A stretch of DNA of 64,000 nucleotides from Rhodococcus sp. WMMA185 (GCF_001767395.1 NZ_CP017014.1:1364001-1428000); one strand, 5' to 3'; positions 1-7,774 are shown, counted from the first letter of the stretch. Notes: generated by a model from the letters alone, not told the origin. Numbers and translations are program-made.

Positions 1-69
1 GACCTTCGGACCGGCGCCGAGTCGGTGCAAGGCCGTGTTGCCGGGGTGGTAGAGCCCGAGGCTGCTCAT
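1..69 (-). CDS. bioN: ECF biotin transporter T component (BioN), N-terminal fragment
   Basis: This is the first 23 codons of a minus-strand gene that leaves the window at its left edge. It reads MSSLGLYHPGNTALHRLGAG, which resembles the start of CbiQ/BioN-type transmembrane proteins of energy-coupling-factor transporters. The start ATG at 69-67 overlaps the bioM stop codon in an ATGA arrangement, so the two are translationally coupled. Its place after bioY and bioM supports the biotin T-component assignment. Only the extreme N-terminus is visible, so no membrane segment can be checked. Confidence 0.75.
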   Translation of the reverse strand, partial: MSSLGLYHPGNTALHRLGAGPKV

Positions 70-746
70 CGAACCAGATTCCGGTAGAAATCGATCGACG
101 TGCTCGGTGCTCCGTCCGCCGCGACCCGTCCTTCGTCTACAACGAGCACCCGGTCGAACGAGTCGAGAAACTCGAGGTGGTGGGTCACGACGATCGCTTG
201 CTGGGGCAGCTGTTCGAATCTCTCGGCGACGATGCGGGCATTGCGGAGATCGAGCAGGGTGGTCGGCTCGTCGGCGACCAGCACCTCTGGTTCGGTGACC
301 ATTACCGCGGCAAGGGCGAGGAGTTGCTTCTGCCCGCCAGAGAGCAGGTGGGTCGGATGGTCCGCGTGGTCGGCAAGCCCGAACTGTTCGAGTACCCGGG
401 TGACACGATCGGCGCGGGCGGCCTTGTTCAGGGAGGTCCGGCGAAGGGAGAATCCGACGTCCTCGGCCACCGTGGGCATGATGATCTGATGGTTGGGGTC
501 GGTGAAGACGAAGCCCACCTTATTTCGCACCTGTCGGCCGCGTCGGGCGGTGTCGAGGCCGTCGACGGTCACCGTGCCTTCCGACGGTACGACAAGCCCG
601 TTGATCATGCGGGCCAGCGTCGACTTGCCCCCGCCGTTCGCTCCGACGATTCCGATTCGATGCTCGTCGAGGGTCAGGTCGATATCCTCGAGAACTGTTC
701 GCTCGCCGTAGGCGTGCCGGACGCCGCGGAACTGGATGTCACTCAT
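66..746 (-). CDS. bioM: ECF biotin transporter ATPase (BioM)
   Basis: This 226-residue ABC ATPase powers biotin uptake with BioY (substrate binding) and BioN (coupling). The Walker A motif GANGGGKS is at about residues 35-42, the ABC signature LSGGQKQ is mid-protein, and Walker B VLVADEPTT is followed by the switch histidine in VVTHH. The length is typical of single-domain BioM/CbiO ATPases. It lies between bioY upstream and bioN downstream, overlapping bioN by 4 nt. Its ATG also overlaps the stop of a 31-codon micro-ORF, so translation may be coupled to that peptide. Biotin specificity is inferred from the neighbouring bioY. Confidence 0.88.
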   Translation of the reverse strand: MSDIQFRGVRHAYGERTVLEDIDLTLDEHRIGIVGANGGGKSTLARMINGLVVPSEGTVTVDGLDTARRGRQVRNKVGFVFTDPNHQIIMPTVAEDVGFSLRRTSLNKAARADRVTRVLEQFGLADHADHPTHLLSGGQKQLLALAAVMVTEPEVLVADEPTTLLDLRNARIVAERFEQLPQQAIVVTHHLEFLDSFDRVLVVDEGRVAADGAPSTSIDFYRNLVR

Positions 747-834
747 CGCGCTGGTTGCCCGCTACCCATTGCCGCTGGTCGCCCGCTACCCATTGCCGCT
801 GGTCGCCCGCTACCCATTGCCGCTGGTCGCTCAT
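739..834 (-). CDS. micro-ORF of 31 codons built from 8-residue repeats, between bioY and bioM
   Basis: A short open frame lies in the bioY-bioM gap. A strong Shine-Dalgarno (GGAGG, overlapping the bioY TAG stop) sits 9 nt before an ATG at 834-832. The frame encodes three tandem copies of DQRQWVAG, starts with MS and ends NQRDE. Its TGA stop overlaps the bioM start (GATGAGTGA). It could be a translated peptide, a coupling leader that carries ribosomes from bioY to bioM, or fortuitous. Because the 24-bp DNA repeat is a multiple of three, copy number can change without breaking the frame. I know of no family for it. Confidence 0.4.
   Translation of the reverse strand: MSDQRQWVAGDQRQWVAGDQRQWVAGNQRDE
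757..828. repeat. three perfect tandem copies of a 24-bp unit
   Basis: The plus-strand unit begins GCCCGCTACCCATTGCC and recurs exactly at 757-780, 781-804 and 805-828, followed by a decayed partial copy. On the minus strand it forms the body of the micro-ORF between bioY and bioM. The copies are identical, which suggests recent slippage expansion, and copy number may vary between strains. Confidence 0.95.
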
Positions 835-847
835 TGCCGCCGACCTC

Positions 848-1447
848 CTAGCGAATCTCGGCCTTGGCCGTGCGAAAGGCGCTGGCAGTGTCACTCGACA
901 GTGCGGGGTAGGCCCGATGGACCTGCGAAGCCACGAGTGCGGCGATGACCGCCTTGATCACATCTCCCGGAACGAATGTGGCGTTCGCCGTAACGGCCTG
1001 CCACAGCGTGAGGTCCGCCCGCATCATCAGCCCGACCAGGCCGAAGGCGTACAGGATGACGATTCCGCCGAAGATGTTGATCGCGATCCCGGGGACGACC
1101 CGGTAGCGGGGCAGGAGCCGGAACGTCAGCCAGCCGATGACGGCGGCTGCGGGTATCCACCCGATGAGGAATCCCGCTGTGGGCCCGGCCAGCGACGTGA
1201 GTGTGGTGCGCCCGCCTGCGAGCACCGGGAGCACGAGCCCCAGCGCTACAACGGTCACTACCGCAAGCACTCCTTTTCGGGGGCCGAGTAGTGCGCCGGC
1301 GAGCATGACGCCCAGCGTCTGCAAGGTGATCGGGACACCGGAACTGCCGATGTTGATTGTTCCGGGCAAGCCCAGCGCCACGATCAACGCCGCGAAGACC
1401 GCGACGTGGGCAAGGCCGCGTGCAGAGAGCGGGGATGTCGACGACAC
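848..1447 (-). CDS. bioY: biotin transporter substrate-binding S component (BioY)
   Basis: This 199-residue membrane protein of the BioY family binds biotin in the ECF transporter. It has the N-terminal helix after MSSTSPLSARGLAHVAVFAA, the family-typical GVPITLQTLGVMLAGALLGPRKG segment near residues 37-60, and about six hydrophobic helices. It starts at GTG 1447, with GAGGAG about 10 nt upstream. It is first in a bioY-(micro-ORF)-bioM-bioN operon. In actinobacteria such operons are often controlled by the TetR-type regulator BioQ. An imperfect inverted repeat TGAAC-N7-GTTTA lies at about 1475-1492, but its spacing differs from the BioQ site I remember, so I do not assign it. Confidence 0.92.
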   Translation of the reverse strand: MSSTSPLSARGLAHVAVFAALIVALGLPGTINIGSSGVPITLQTLGVMLAGALLGPRKGVLAVVTVVALGLVLPVLAGGRTTLTSLAGPTAGFLIGWIPAAAVIGWLTFRLLPRYRVVPGIAINIFGGIVILYAFGLVGLMMRADLTLWQAVTANATFVPGDVIKAVIAALVASQVHRAYPALSSDTASAFRTAKAEIR

Positions 1448-1691
1448 GGTTGGGGTGCTCCTCTTCGTGCTTGGCTGAACCCGCCGAGTTTACGTCAGGA
1501 GACAAGCATCACTTCACGGGCTGGTCATCTGGGTCAAACGGTCTGGGGGAGAACCCTGATCTTTTCCTGATTTTTGCCGTGGCCTCGTGCTTTGCGCGAG
1601 CCGGCGTGGAAGGCTGGTGTGAGCACCCGATAACTCGAGCCGACGACGTGTCAGGCGAGGATCTGATCGGGGAGATGAGGAGGAGGCAGTC

Positions 1692-1862
1692 GTGCTTTGG
1701 AAGATTCTGCTGGCGATCGTGGTGATCTGGTTCGCGCTCGCCGTCGTCGGTGCACTCACCAAGGCACTGTTCTCGATCCTTCTGGTCGGTGCCGTGGTGT
1801 TCGGTCTGTACCTACTGTTCAAGGCGATGACCGGATCCGGAAACAAGTCGAGCGTGCGCTGA
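1692..1862 (+). CDS. small hydrophobic membrane protein (56 aa)
   Basis: The frame encodes 56 residues: MLWKILLAIVVIWFALAVVG, then ALTKALFSILLVGAVVFGLY and a short polar tail ending NKSSVR. Two hydrophobic stretches (about 3-20 and 26-44) suggest one hairpin or a long single-pass segment in the membrane. An AGGAGGAGG Shine-Dalgarno at 1678-1686, 5 nt before the GTG start, strongly supports translation. I recognise no function; similar tiny membrane proteins are common and unnamed in Nocardiaceae. It is divergent from bioY. Confidence 0.7.
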   Translation: MLWKILLAIVVIWFALAVVGALTKALFSILLVGAVVFGLYLLFKAMTGSGNKSSVR

Positions 1863-1939
1863 ATCAACTCATGGAGCCTTCCTCAGCTCCATGGAGCCGA
1901 ACAGCAGGCGTGATGCAGCGAGGTCCACAGGCGGTGATC

Positions 1940-2075
1940 GGCCCCGAGTGGCACGCGCCCAGGCCGGGCGAGGGGCTGCCTGCGGCAGCTTCCCAACACC
2001 CAGTGATCTGGCTCGGGGTGTGGGCCCGGTCGAATCGATCGAAGTTCGGAAGGCCCTTCCCGATCGGGAAGGGCC
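1940..2075 (+). ncRNA. candidate structured RNA ending in a terminator-like palindrome
   Basis: On the plus strand, CCCCGAG (1942-1948) can pair with CTCGGGG (2012-2018) and enclose two hairpins: CGCCC-aggcc-GGGCG (1956-1970) and GCTGCC-tgc-GGCAGC (1975-1989). This makes a multi-branch fold. A 24-bp perfect palindrome follows at 2052-2075. It matches no riboswitch or ncRNA consensus that I recognise. In GC-rich DNA such folds can arise by chance and the strand is uncertain, so this is only a candidate. Confidence 0.25.
2052..2075. terminator. 24-bp perfect palindrome, terminator-like
   Basis: The sequence GGCCCTTCCCGA followed by its exact reverse complement forms a 12-bp perfect stem with almost no loop. 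No T-run follows. It may terminate transcription from the small membrane protein or an upstream RNA, or it may be a protein-binding palindrome. Confidence 0.4.
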
Positions 2076-2365
2076 AGGTAAGCGCCGCAGGTCAGCAGTC
2101 CGCAGAGCAGCGCAGATGGAACGGTCCCACGGCATTCTGTCCGGCAATTAACTCTGCCGCGGACGGAACGCCGTAAATATCCGAAACCCCTCTTCGCGCT
2201 CATGGTTGGTCGCCGACAATATCCAGGCATCCCGCCTGCTCACCTTCTCGGCGCATCGCCTCTCCGGATCTCCGAACAGCTGGGCTCCTCGAACGAACGC
2301 TGGCGGTGCCGAACGGCGCCTCGCTGTGATTCGCGCGTCGGCCCGGCGCTCTCCGGTGCGCTATG

Positions 2366-2400
2366 CATTACGGTGTTACACACAATGTCTATTCGTAATG
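2366..2400. promoter_or_regulatory. inverted repeat across the tetR start, possible autoregulatory operator
   Basis: CATTACG (2366-2372) and CGTAATG (2394-2400) form perfect 7-bp arms whose centres are 28 bp apart, straddling the ATG at 2385. TetR-type repressors often bind inverted repeats at their own promoter or start. The assignment is inferred from position and symmetry only. Confidence 0.35.
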
Positions 2401-2996
2401 TTGTGTCACGCGAAGGTGGCTCGCCGAGCGTCGAGGACGCGATTCTCGATGCCGCGCGCTCATGCATTCTCGATTTCGGGCTCCGTCGCACCACTCTGGC
2501 TGAGGTTGCTCGTCGAGCGGGCGTCAGCCGGCCGACCGTGTACCGGCGCTGGGCAGACACGAGGGCGGTTGTCACCGACCTCTTGACTCGCGAGATCGCC
2601 GCCGCGATTCCTGCATTTTCGTCGGATGAATCCCTTCATCGCCAGTTGGTTGAGGCTGTGGTCGAAGTGTCCACCAAGATGCGCGAGCACGCGCTCTTCG
2701 TGAAGATTCTCCAATCGGATCAAGAACTCTTCACCCCCTACATCCTCGAGCGACTCGGCACCAGCCAGAAGGTGATCATCGAACGAGTCGCGCACGCGGT
2801 GTCGGCGGGTCAGCAGCAGGGGTCGATACGATCCGGTGACTCGCGCCATATCGCCGTTATGGTCCTGCTCATCGCCCAATCCGCGGTCCAGTCCGGGGCG
2901 ATGGTGGCGGAGGAAATCCCCGGCCGATCGCTCACACGACAAGTCCGCAATGCCATCGGGGCCTACCTGGCACCCGACAACCACCCGCAAACTTAG
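2385..2996 (+). CDS. TetR-family transcriptional regulator
   Basis: This is a 203-residue repressor. The N-terminal HTH reads AILDAARSCILDFGLRRTTL then AEVARRAGVSRPTVYRRWAD (about residues 19-65), a typical TetR DNA-binding domain. The remainder is a helical ligand domain. I chose ATG 2385 because the HTH then begins near residue 19, as in the family; the frame stays open upstream but looks non-coding. The stop lies 9 nt before glpD, with glpD's ribosome site between them, so tetR and glpD form an operon. It probably controls glycerol 3-phosphate use, but the ligand is unknown. Confidence 0.85.
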   Translation: MSIRNVVSREGGSPSVEDAILDAARSCILDFGLRRTTLAEVARRAGVSRPTVYRRWADTRAVVTDLLTREIAAAIPAFSSDESLHRQLVEAVVEVSTKMREHALFVKILQSDQELFTPYILERLGTSQKVIIERVAHAVSAGQQQGSIRSGDSRHIAVMVLLIAQSAVQSGAMVAEEIPGRSLTRQVRNAIGAYLAPDNHPQT

Positions 2997-3005
2997 GGGA
3001 GATCG

Positions 3006-4550
3006 GTGAACAACTCCAACACTCCGTCCGTCAACAGTTCGTCGGCGCTCAACGCCGCCCGCAGAGCGCGCGAACTCGACGAGTTGTCGAGCGGCGATAC
3101 AGTCGACCTACTGGTGATCGGTGGTGGAATCACCGGCGTCGGCGTTGCGCTCGATGCGGCGTCCCGGGGATTGAACGTCGTCCTCGCAGAAAAGCACGAC
3201 CTCGCCTTCGGGACCAGCCGGTGGAGTTCGAAGCTCGCCCACGGCGGTCTGCGCTACCTGGCAACCGGCAACGTCGGTATCGCCCGGGAGAGCGCGGTCG
3301 AACGCGGAATCCTGATGACCCGTACGGCCCCCCACCTCGTCCGCGCGCTGCCACAACTCGTCCCTGTCCTTGAGTCCACGACTTTGTTCAGCAAGTCCCT
3401 CGTCCGTGCGGGTTTCCTCGCCGGTGATTTCCTTCGTGCGAGCGCGCGGACCTCGTCGACGGTCTTGCCGAGGTCTCGAACGGTCCGGGCAGATCGGGTG
3501 GTCGAACTGGCCCCCGCAGTCCGGCGTCAGGGTCTGCGCGGTGGCCTGTTGGCGTTCGACGGACAGTTGATCGATGATTCGAGGCTCGTCGTCGCTATCG
3601 CTCGTACCGCCGCATTGCACGGCGCCAAGATCCTCACCCGCACCGGCGCCTACAACGTCACCGGAACGTCGGCAACGCTTCGCGACGAACTGACCGGATC
3701 GGAGATGGCGATCAAAGCACGCGCCGTGGTCAATGCAGCAGGTGTGTGGTCGGGGGAGATCGATCCCGAGATCACACTCCGGCCGAGCCGTGGCACCCAT
3801 CTCGTACTTCCTGCCGAGAAGCTCGGCAACCCGACCGCAGCCCTGACGGTACCCATCCCGGGCGAGACCAATCGTTTCGTCTTCGCGCTGCCCGCACAGT
3901 TGGGCCGCGTTTACCTGGGACTCACTGACGAGGCGGCGCCGGGACCCGTTCCGGACGTCCCGACCGCATCGGACCAGGAGATCGACTTCCTTCTCGCCAC
4001 GGTCAACACCGCGCTCGAAGTGCCGCTCGAGCGCTCGGACATCCTCGGTACGTTCGCAGGATTGCGCCCCTTGCTCGATACCGGTGACGGATCCACCGCA
4101 GACCTGTCTCGCAACCACGCGATTCTCCGTTCCGGCACCGATCTCGTCAGCGTGGTCGGTGGCAAACTGACCACCTATCGAAAGATGGCGGAGGACGCGG
4201 TCGACGCGGCCGTGAAAGTGTCCGGGCTGGAAGCAGGTCCGTGCCGGACGAAGACGCTCCCACTGGTGGGCGCCGCGGCACCCGAGGCGTTGCGGAAGGT
4301 CGCTGCGCCGCCGACACTGCTGGCTCGCTACGGAACGGAAGCAGCGTTGCTCGCCGCCGCTGCCCCGGACATGCTGGCGCCGATCGCCGAGGGGCTGGAT
4401 GTGAGCCGCGCCGAGCTCGAGTTCGCGGCAACACACGAAGGTGCGCTCGACGTCGACGACATCCTCGACCGGCGTACGCGGATCGGACTCGTCCCTGCCG
4501 ATCGTGAGCGTGCCTCGAGCGTTGCCGCCTCGGCGTTCGAAATGGGGTGA
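3006..4550 (+). CDS. glpD: FAD-dependent glycerol-3-phosphate dehydrogenase
   Basis: GlpD oxidises sn-glycerol 3-phosphate to dihydroxyacetone phosphate at the membrane and passes electrons to quinone. The 514-residue protein has the dinucleotide-binding motif DLLVIGGGITGVG at about residues 34-46. The GlpD signature SSKLAHGGLRYL follows at about 74-85. The C-terminal part contains VVGGKLTTYRKMAEDAVD, also typical of GlpD. The start is GTG 3006, preceded by AGGGGA. It is the second gene of a tetR-glpD operon. The length fits the actinobacterial GlpD family. Confidence 0.93.
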   Translation: MNNSNTPSVNSSSALNAARRARELDELSSGDTVDLLVIGGGITGVGVALDAASRGLNVVLAEKHDLAFGTSRWSSKLAHGGLRYLATGNVGIARESAVERGILMTRTAPHLVRALPQLVPVLESTTLFSKSLVRAGFLAGDFLRASARTSSTVLPRSRTVRADRVVELAPAVRRQGLRGGLLAFDGQLIDDSRLVVAIARTAALHGAKILTRTGAYNVTGTSATLRDELTGSEMAIKARAVVNAAGVWSGEIDPEITLRPSRGTHLVLPAEKLGNPTAALTVPIPGETNRFVFALPAQLGRVYLGLTDEAAPGPVPDVPTASDQEIDFLLATVNTALEVPLERSDILGTFAGLRPLLDTGDGSTADLSRNHAILRSGTDLVSVVGGKLTTYRKMAEDAVDAAVKVSGLEAGPCRTKTLPLVGAAAPEALRKVAAPPTLLARYGTEAALLAAAAPDMLAPIAEGLDVSRAELEFAATHEGALDVDDILDRRTRIGLVPADRERASSVAASAFEMG

Positions 4551-4592
4551 CACAGATGGGGGTGCCAGAGAGACTGTGACACCCTGAGGGTC

Positions 4593-5741
4593 GTGCGAGT
4601 CGCCGTCGTCGCCGGGCCCGATCCCGGACATGCCTTCCCGGCCATTGCGTTGTGCCTGGCGTTCAACGAGGCCGGAGATGATCCGGTCCTGTTCACAGGT
4701 GACCGCTGGGTCCAGGCCGCCCGGGCGGCCGGAGTCTCCGCGGAGTTGCTACGGGGTCTCGCCCCTCGCTCGACGGATGACGACCTCGACGCCGGTGCTC
4801 GTATTCACGCGCGGGCGGCGCACATCTCCACCCAGATGTTGCCCGACCTCCGCGCGCTGAGACCGGACCTCGTGGTTTCCGACGTCATCACTGCGGGCGG
4901 GGGGATGGCCGCTGAGCGGCTCGGGATTCCGTGGGTCGAACTGTCTCCTCACCCGCTGTATTCGGCGTCGAAGGGATTGCCGCCCATCGGAAGTGGACTC
5001 GCGCCCGGGGAAGGCGTTCGGGGCCGACTCCGGGACGCGCTGATGCGTGCGGCGACGGGACGGTCGATCCGCAAGGGGGAGCGACAACGCTCCGAAGCGC
5101 GTATCGGGGTCGGATTGCCGGCGAAGGATCCGGGGCCGGTGCGCCGCTTGATCGCGACCCTTCCGGCGCTCGAGGTGCCCAGACCCGACTGGCCCGCCGA
5201 AGCGCATCTGGTGGGGCCCTTGCTGTGGGAGCCCACGAATGAGGTACTGCCTCCCCCGGATGGCGACGATCCGCTCGTCATGGTCGCACCCTCGACGGCG
5301 TTCACGGGTGCGGAGGGCATGCTCGAGACGGTGCTGACCGGGCTCGAAGGGGCTCGCGTCCGGGTGATCGCGTCGCTTCTCGACGGAGCGCCGGCGACCG
5401 TTCCGGCATGGGCACGAGCGGGTCTCGGGCGCCAGGACGCGATGCTGCGCGAAGCCTCCGTGGTTGTCTGCGGTGGTGGGCACGGCATGCTGGCCAAGGC
5501 ATTGCTGGCGGGCGTTCCGGCCGTTGTGATTCCCGGTGGCGGTGACCAGTGGGAGCTAGCGAACCGGGCTGCCAGGCAGGGGAGTGCCGTGGTGGTGCGT
5601 CCCCTGACTGCGGATGCGCTGTGCGAAGCAGTTCAACGGGTGCTCGCCGGCGGTTCCTACGCCGAGGCCGCGCAACGGGCCGCGCGGAGCGTGGAGGGCG
5701 TCGCGGATCCGTTGGAGGTGTGCCGCGATGCACTGCGGTGA
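4593..5741 (+). CDS. GT-B glycosyltransferase (Rv2739c-like)
   Basis: This 382-residue protein has the two-domain GT-B layout of the MGT/UDP-glycosyltransferase family. The N-terminus MRVAVVAGPDPGHAFPAIAL has the usual start of the acceptor domain. The C-terminal donor-binding region reads VVCGGGHGMLAKALLAGVPA, followed by VVIPGGGDQWELANRA, the equivalent of the UGT signature. It starts at GTG 4593, just after GAGGG. The position upstream of DUF3046-recA matches the mycobacterial Rv2739c locus. Sugar donor and acceptor are unknown; a natural-product or lipid glycosyltransferase is possible. Confidence 0.8.
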   Translation: MRVAVVAGPDPGHAFPAIALCLAFNEAGDDPVLFTGDRWVQAARAAGVSAELLRGLAPRSTDDDLDAGARIHARAAHISTQMLPDLRALRPDLVVSDVITAGGGMAAERLGIPWVELSPHPLYSASKGLPPIGSGLAPGEGVRGRLRDALMRAATGRSIRKGERQRSEARIGVGLPAKDPGPVRRLIATLPALEVPRPDWPAEAHLVGPLLWEPTNEVLPPPDGDDPLVMVAPSTAFTGAEGMLETVLTGLEGARVRVIASLLDGAPATVPAWARAGLGRQDAMLREASVVVCGGGHGMLAKALLAGVPAVVIPGGGDQWELANRAARQGSAVVVRPLTADALCEAVQRVLAGGSYAEAAQRAARSVEGVADPLEVCRDALR

Positions 5742-5790
5742 GGGTGTGGCCGGGCAGTTTCGCCGACGTGGTTTCGGCTAGCGTGGGCGT

Positions 5791-5985
5791 GTGCGACTGA
5801 CCCTATTTCATCAACTCGTCCGCGAAGAGTTCGGGCAGATCCGCGGCGATGCACTTCTCGTCGACCATGTGCTGCTCGGCCTGGGCGGTAAAACCGCAGC
5901 CCAAGCCATCGAGGATGGTCAGGAGCCTCGCGAGGTCTGGCGAGAACTCTGCAATGAGTTCGACGTCCCGGCTCAGCGCCGATAG
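5791..5985 (+). CDS. DUF3046 protein (Rv2738c-like)
   Basis: This 64-residue protein starts MRLTLFHQLVREEFGQIRGD and has the conserved core DHVLLGLGGKTAAQAIEDG then EPREVWRELCNEFDVP, the hallmark of DUF3046. Such proteins lie next to recA in most actinobacteria; no function is established. The GTG start is preceded by TAGCGT exactly 6 nt upstream and by no Shine-Dalgarno, so the mRNA is probably leaderless. The linkage to recA suggests a role near DNA repair, but that is inference. Confidence 0.88.
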   Translation: MRLTLFHQLVREEFGQIRGDALLVDHVLLGLGGKTAAQAIEDGQEPREVWRELCNEFDVPAQRR

Positions 5986-6045
5986 AGGTTCACCGCGGGG
6001 CAGCGAAGGAACCAATCCGGCGTGTCGAACGGCCCGATACGCAAA

Positions 6046-6061
6046 TCGAACACATGTTCCC
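6046..6061. promoter_or_regulatory. LexA (SOS) box upstream of recA
   Basis: TCGAACACATGTTCCC matches the actinobacterial SOS box (TCGAAC-N4-GTTCGA type) in 14 of 16 positions, counting the N4. It lies 111 bp before the chosen recA start and would bind the LexA encoded at 30982-31713. Confidence 0.85.
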
Positions 6062-6092
6062 CTATGCTGGAGATGTTCGGCGGTCACGGTTC

Positions 6093-6115
6093 TTGTCGGT
6101 ACCCGGATCTAACCT
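6093..6115 (+). promoter_or_regulatory. LexA-independent recA promoter (RecA-NDp/PafBC type)
   Basis: TTGTCGGTA (6093-6101), 8 bases, then TAACCT (6110-6115) matches the mycobacterial RecA-NDp pattern tTGTCRgtg-N8-TAnnnT, which is activated by PafBC during DNA damage. It lies 41 nt before the recA ATG at 6157, so transcription would start about 35 nt upstream of the gene. Confidence 0.75.
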
Positions 6116-6156
6116 GACTGCAAGATCGCTGATGAGACTCGAGAATGGGGACGACG

Positions 6157-7200
6157 ATGGCACCACAGGCACCCGATCGTGACAAGGCGCTGGACCTCGC
6201 GCTGGCGCAGATCGACAAGAACTTCGGCAAGGGCTCGGTGATGCGCTTGGGCGAAGGTGTGCGTCAACCCGTCGCTGTCATCCCGACCGGCTCCATCGCG
6301 TTGGACGTCGCTCTCGGTATCGGAGGGCTACCCCGCGGACGCGTCATCGAGATCTACGGCCCGGAATCATCGGGTAAGACCACCGTGGCGTTGCATGCGG
6401 TCGCCAACGCCCAGGCGAACGGCGGTATCGCGGCCTTCATCGATGCCGAACACGCCCTCGACCCGGACTACGCCAAGAAACTCGGTGTTGATACCGACGC
6501 CTTGCTTGTGTCGCAGCCTGACACCGGTGAGCAGGCACTCGAGATTGCCGATATGCTGATCCGCTCCGGTGCCCTCGACATCCTCGTGGTGGACTCGGTC
6601 GCCGCTCTCGTCCCGCGCGCCGAGATCGAAGGCGAGATGGGCGACAGTCACGTGGGTCTGCAGGCACGACTGATGAGTCAGGCGCTGCGTAAGATGACCG
6701 GTGCCCTCAGTAACTCCGGCACCACGGCTATCTTCATCAACCAGCTACGCGAGAAGATCGGCGTCATGTTCGGTTCCCCCGAGACCACCACGGGTGGTAA
6801 GGCGTTGAAGTTCTACTCGTCTGTGCGCCTGGATGTTCGGCGCATCGAGACCTTGAAGGACGGCACCGACGCGGTGGGCAACCGTACCCGCGTGAAGGTG
6901 GTCAAGAACAAGGTCGCCCCGCCGTTCAAGCAGGCGGAGTTCGACATTCTCTACGGTCAGGGGATCAGCAAGGAAGCGTCGCTGATCGACATGGGGGTCG
7001 AGCAAGGGTTCATCCGCAAGTCCGGTTCCTGGTACACCTATGAAGGCGACCAATTGGGGCAGGGCAAGGAGAATGCCCGCAAGTTCCTGTTGGAGAACAC
7101 CGACATCAGGGACGAGATCGAGAAGAAGATCAAGGAGAAGCTCGGAATCGGTGCTGACGTCACTGCTGCCGCAGACGACGCAGCCTCCGCCGAATTCTAG
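6157..7200 (+). CDS. recA: recombinase RecA
   Basis: RecA forms ATP-dependent filaments on single-stranded DNA, catalyses strand exchange and stimulates LexA self-cleavage. From ATG 6157 the protein has 347 residues. Walker [10 protein letters not shown] is at about 68-76, Walker [13 protein letters not shown] follows, and the L2 region has the [20 protein letters not shown] stretch. I prefer ATG 6157 over ATG 6145 because GGGGA lies 5 nt upstream and the product then begins [18 protein letters not shown] like relatives. There is no intein, unlike M. tuberculosis RecA. Two damage-responsive elements precede it. recX follows after 8 nt. Confidence 0.97.
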   Translation: MAPQAPDRDKALDLALAQIDKNFGKGSVMRLGEGVRQPVAVIPTGSIALDVALGIGGLPRGRVIEIYGPESSGKTTVALHAVANAQANGGIAAFIDAEHALDPDYAKKLGVDTDALLVSQPDTGEQALEIADMLIRSGALDILVVDSVAALVPRAEIEGEMGDSHVGLQARLMSQALRKMTGALSNSGTTAIFINQLREKIGVMFGSPETTTGGKALKFYSSVRLDVRRIETLKDGTDAVGNRTRVKVVKNKVAPPFKQAEFDILYGQGISKEASLIDMGVEQGFIRKSGSWYTYEGDQLGQGKENARKFLLENTDIRDEIEKKIKEKLGIGADVTAAADDAASAEF

Positions 7201-7208
7201 GGTGCAGC

Positions 7209-7724
7209 GTGCGTCCTTCGGTGGGCGGCGGATCGGAGACGCAGGCCAAGGACTTGTGCCTACGTTTGTTGACTGATCGCGCTCGAACCAGAGCGGAATT
7301 GGCCGAGCGTCTGGCCCAGAAGGGTTACTCGGCAGACGTCACCGAGCGTGTTCTCGACCGGTTGAGCGAGGTCGGACTGATCGACGACGCGGACTTTGCC
7401 CGGCAGTGGGTGCGCTCGCGGCACACGTACTCCGGCAAGGGGAAGCGTGCGCTTGCAATGGAATTGCGCCGCAAGGGTATCGGTCGAGAAGATGCCACCG
7501 AGGCGCTCGCTCAGATCGACGTCGACGATGAGCGGCAGCGGGCTTCGGAGTTGGTCGCGAAGAAGCTGCGCACGATGTCGGTGGATGACCGTGACCGGGC
7601 GGCGAGAAGGTTGGTATCCATGCTGGCGCGCCGCGGGTTTCCCCAGAGCGTGGCGTTCGAGGTGGTCAAGGAACAACTCGACCGCGCCGGTGCGGAAGCC
7701 GACGGCATGTTTGACGAGCCCTGA
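7209..7724 (+). CDS. recX: regulatory protein RecX
   Basis: RecX binds RecA filaments and limits recombinase activity. The 171-residue protein has the three-helix repeats of the family, for example LCLRLLTDRARTRAELAERL near the start, LIDDADFARQWVRSR in the middle and LVSMLARRGFPQSVAFEVVK near the end. The GTG start lies 8 nt after the recA stop with only a weak ribosome site, consistent with coupled translation. A strong convergent terminator follows. Confidence 0.93.
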   Translation: MRPSVGGGSETQAKDLCLRLLTDRARTRAELAERLAQKGYSADVTERVLDRLSEVGLIDDADFARQWVRSRHTYSGKGKRALAMELRRKGIGREDATEALAQIDVDDERQRASELVAKKLRTMSVDDRDRAARRLVSMLARRGFPQSVAFEVVKEQLDRAGAEADGMFDEP

Positions 7725-7728
7725 CCAC

Positions 7729-7761
7729 GATCGGCCGGTACCCGTTCGGTACCGGCCGATC
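7729..7761. terminator. bidirectional terminator between recX and gluD
   Basis: GATCGGCCGGTACC (7729-7742) and GGTACCGGCCGATC (7748-7761) form a perfect 14-bp stem with loop CGTTC. It lies between the convergent recX and glutamate transporter operons. Confidence 0.85.
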
Positions 7762-7774
7762 GCTGTGTCCGTGC

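Larger units (their letters stand above)
1863..2384. other. 522-bp gene-free stretch before the tetR gene
   Basis: No convincing protein gene lies here; the open frames on both strands look like GC-rich shadows without codon structure or good ribosome sites. It holds a small hairpin (CATGGAGC/GCTCCATG, 1870-1877 and 1886-1893), a foldable segment (1940-2018), a 24-bp perfect palindrome (2052-2075), and the upstream half of an inverted repeat next to the tetR start. Confidence 0.6.

Noticed and set aside
755-1291. Plus-strand open frame across the 24-bp repeats
   Set aside because: It is antisense to bioY; the repeats merely keep that frame open too.
1475-1492. BioQ-like operator upstream of bioY (TGAAC-N7-GTTTAC)
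   Set aside because: Spacing differs from the BioQ site as I remember it; too weak to list as a site.
1869-2147. Minus-strand 92-codon frame in the gap before tetR
   Set aside because: No ribosome site, no codon structure, and it runs across a palindrome and the foldable segment.
3108-4631. 507-codon minus-strand open frame opposite glpD
   Set aside because: Antisense shadow; no homology recognised and composition is arginine- and glycine-rich.
6157-7200. RecA intein as in M. tuberculosis
   Set aside because: The RecA frame is continuous at normal length with intact motifs.
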